A program made the position numbers and the translations under genes. This document shows positions 61,741 through 64,000 of a DNA stretch of 64,000 nt, in pieces (the stretch's first letter is position 1; every line of letters begins with the position of its first letter). Below the pieces are notes generated by a model that saw nothing but the letters and a program-made list of their open reading frames with translations, did no database searches and was not told the origin of the DNA. The DNA comes from Erpobdella octoculata. Taxonomy: Eukaryota > Annelida > Clitellata > Hirudinida > Erpobdellidae. The stretch covers positions 7,177,150 to 7,241,149 of the forward strand of contig OZ022238.1 of the NCBI GenBank assembly GCA_963978895.1, given 5' to 3'.

Positions 61741-64000
61741 TCTTGTTTAAAGTTGTTTTCATTCACAATTACTAAATTTTAAATTTTATACTGATTTCAA
61801 ATTAAAAAAAAGTTTCATAAATCAAGAGATTCTTCTAATTCGAGAATAGAGAAGTTTTGCAGAAAAAGAAAGAAATCCAATGCTTATGGATGGATCAGGG
61901 TCTATTCTATGGACAAGCAAGTTTTCATATCACTCGAATAAATCCTACTGGTAAGTACATCCCCGGTCATCTCATCTAAAGTCTATGATAAACAACATAG
62001 AAGGAGAAGATGCAGCTTTGGTTTTGCCAGGAACATAGTAACGACGATCAGTGACAAAGAAGGGACAATGTTAATGGAAACTATTCCAGTTGATGGATGA
62101 TTCTAGTCATTTGGGGAAGATATATTGGTCTACTGTATCAATTGCTGCTGGTGGTTTTCAAAGGACTATTTCAATTCAGTAATTTATATAGCACTTTTTT
62201 CGATGACCCGTTCAAGAGTGATCGGCTACGAATTGACCAAAAATGAAGGTTTTCAGCCTAAGAATTGACCGAAAAGGAAGAAAAATTGAAGCTTGTATTC
62301 AATTTTTGGTTCGCTCCCGTTCTTAAATTGAGCTGAAATTTTACAAATCATGAGTCTGCTTAAGAAACATGATTTGTCTCTTGTGGATCCAAGGCCGGAT
62401 TAAGGCACAGGCCAATTGGGCCATGGCCTATTAGAGCCTTGAGGTTTTAGAAGCTCCGCTCTAATTATAAAGTAAAACTGCTACCGGCTAACTGGTATCG
62501 TTCCGGTTTTTGTCAACTATATGATATCTGCTAAAGCAGATGCAACTCGTGCTCTAAGAAAGAACTTCTAAGGAATACGTTCAGTTCTGCAACAGCTTGC
62601 AAATGTCAAAGATCAGACTGCCACCATACGGCGATGCACCAATTATATATTTTAGCCAATAAAATGAAAAATCTCAAAATGGTTGTTTTGTGTGTAATTT
62701 AGGATCCCGTCCTTGAGCGCTTCAATATCACCAGTAGGTACAACTGCACAACATTGCAAAAAGTGAACATTGATCTTGCAATCTGTGTTTCTTTTCACGG
62801 GAGATTGCTCACATTCACTTATTAGTTCTACCTGCCAACTGAAAAAGCCTTATTCATTTCACAGGAAGAAAAAGCAAAGTTGATGATGGAAGGTTCGAGC
62901 TGTTGTGCCGAACATGCTCGAGCAACAACAAAAAAAGCGTTCATTCAATGAGGCGAATTCTGAAAGGTAGAGCTGTCCCTCCCCCCCCCCAAAGAAAGAT
63001 TCAATATTTCAACAATTTTTCCAATCTTTGGTTATTTTAAGTAATTATTTTGAAGAACAGAAGTGTATTTACAGCTGAAACACTCGTTTGGCTTCCTGTT
63101 CACATCGCAGAACTGCGTGAATCTGCGCCATAATTCAAAGCGCATATTTTAACAGCCGTCCCTGATCTCGTCACCTGGAGTGCACTCCCACCTGTGATCC
63201 GAAAACAAACGATTTCGGATAATTTTCGCTGTATATTTAGAGGCTCCAAAAGCTGCCGAAAATGTAAGAATCTTGCATATTCGCTTAGAAATTCCACCAT
63301 CGTCCAGGTCGTCGGTGCCTATGTAGGATGCGCCCAAATGTCGAAGTCAGTCCAAGCCATTTGCGAGTACAACCTTTGAACCTTTGGTTCTGCGGAGAGC
63401 TCAATGTCTTGATCTACTTTTCTATTTTAGGGTGTCCTAGAAATCAAATTTCATATTTTTGCACAACTTATTAAGACTTGTTTTTAATTAATGTATTTGC
63501 ACTGTTTCGAGATCAGATGCTGCATTTTGAAATTCATGGTAGGTTCTCGGAGACGTTTTTGAACCCGACAAATTGTTCCTAGAATTAATGTCGTACCAGA
63601 AATAAAGTACACGAAAAACTGAGTTTTTTAATGCTGGCAGACAACCAGTCGCGTAGCAAGAGGGGGGAAATGAATGTTCCCCCCCCCCCCGTCAGATATT
63701 TCGACACTATTTTAGCTGCTCAAAAATGTATCTAGGTCAAGAAGGGGACATTTTCACAACATGATTTGCCTATGTTACGCATCTCCGTACGGCCAAATAT
63801 TCATTATTGAGGGCGGTGACATGGGTTTATTTTTGGCAACCGTTCCTTACCTATCCCAGCCCACAGTTAAAAAACTTTTTAATTAAAAAATATTTTAAAA
63901 AAATTTTCAATCTAACCCAGCCTCACCCAATAATGTGTAAAAAATTGGATCCAACCCATCCAGCCTGACCCAATCCAATCCATGGGTCAACCCAACCCAT
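61741..64000. other. Downstream intergenic region with transposon-end-like runs
   Basis: No gene recognised. CCCCCCCCCC at 62980-62989, GGGGGGAAATGAATGTTCCCCCCCCCCCC near 63663-63690, and AACCCA/CCCAAT hexamer variants at 63895-64000 resemble decayed DNA-transposon ends. GGCCGGATTAAGGCACAGGCC near 62393-62413 is similar in style. Confidence 0.45.

Noticed and set aside
63895..64000. Telomere-like AACCCA repeats at the window end
   Set aside because: Units are irregular (CCCAAT, AACCCA, CCCATCC) and mixed; they fit decayed transposon ends better than telomere repeats.

Overview
The window looks like nuclear DNA of an invertebrate animal, most likely a protostome and probably a lophotrochozoan such as an annelid or mollusc. 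Reasons: AT-rich sequence, short GT-AG introns, a cytoplasmic intermediate filament protein that keeps a lamin-sized rod and a lamin-tail domain (the protostome type), and a diverse transposon load. The species cannot be named from the sequence.

Three host genes can be rebuilt exon by exon in frame. (1) Minus strand, 5578-12421: a 12-exon cytoplasmic intermediate filament gene, 634 residues, with long microsatellites in its largest intron. (2) Plus strand, 21955-22733: a 4-exon gene for ribosomal protein eS27 (RPS27), exactly 84 residues. (3) Plus strand, 26959-60917: a 24-exon EDEM3-like gene (ER alpha-mannosidase-like protein of glycoprotein quality control), 1320 residues. It has a signal peptide, a GH47 domain, a PA domain and an unfamiliar 537-codon C-terminal part that does not end in KDEL.

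Layout: 1-5577 is AT-rich intergenic DNA with small repeats and one LINE crumb. 12.5-21.9 kb is intergenic with minisatellites, a hexanucleotide array and two orphan exon-like stretches. Next come RPS27, a hAT transposase relic, and a 1.65 kb array of a 17-bp palindromic unit at 24.1-25.7 kb. EDEM3 follows. After its poly(A) region, 61.7-64 kb is non-coding, with poly-G/C and transposon-end-like sequence.

EDEM3 intron 9 (29846-53252, 23.4 kb) is a transposon graveyard with nearly every readable fragment on the minus strand: two hAT tails, a PHD-tailed transposase relic, Ty3/gypsy pieces (including a 193-bp LTR with a tRNA-Ser primer site), a Penelope-like RT plus GIY-YIG, L2/CR1-, R2- and I/jockey-like LINE pieces, a ULP1-like peptidase piece and a FLYWCH-MULE pseudogene. 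Two things there stand out. One is an apparently intact five-exon MULE transposase gene (386 residues, DDE residues kept, canonical splice sites). The other is a set of host-gene pieces: a MAP2K kinase exon and a RAD21-like exon, both still bordered by splice signals, and a myotubularin-like piece. This suggests genomic exon capture by mobile DNA.
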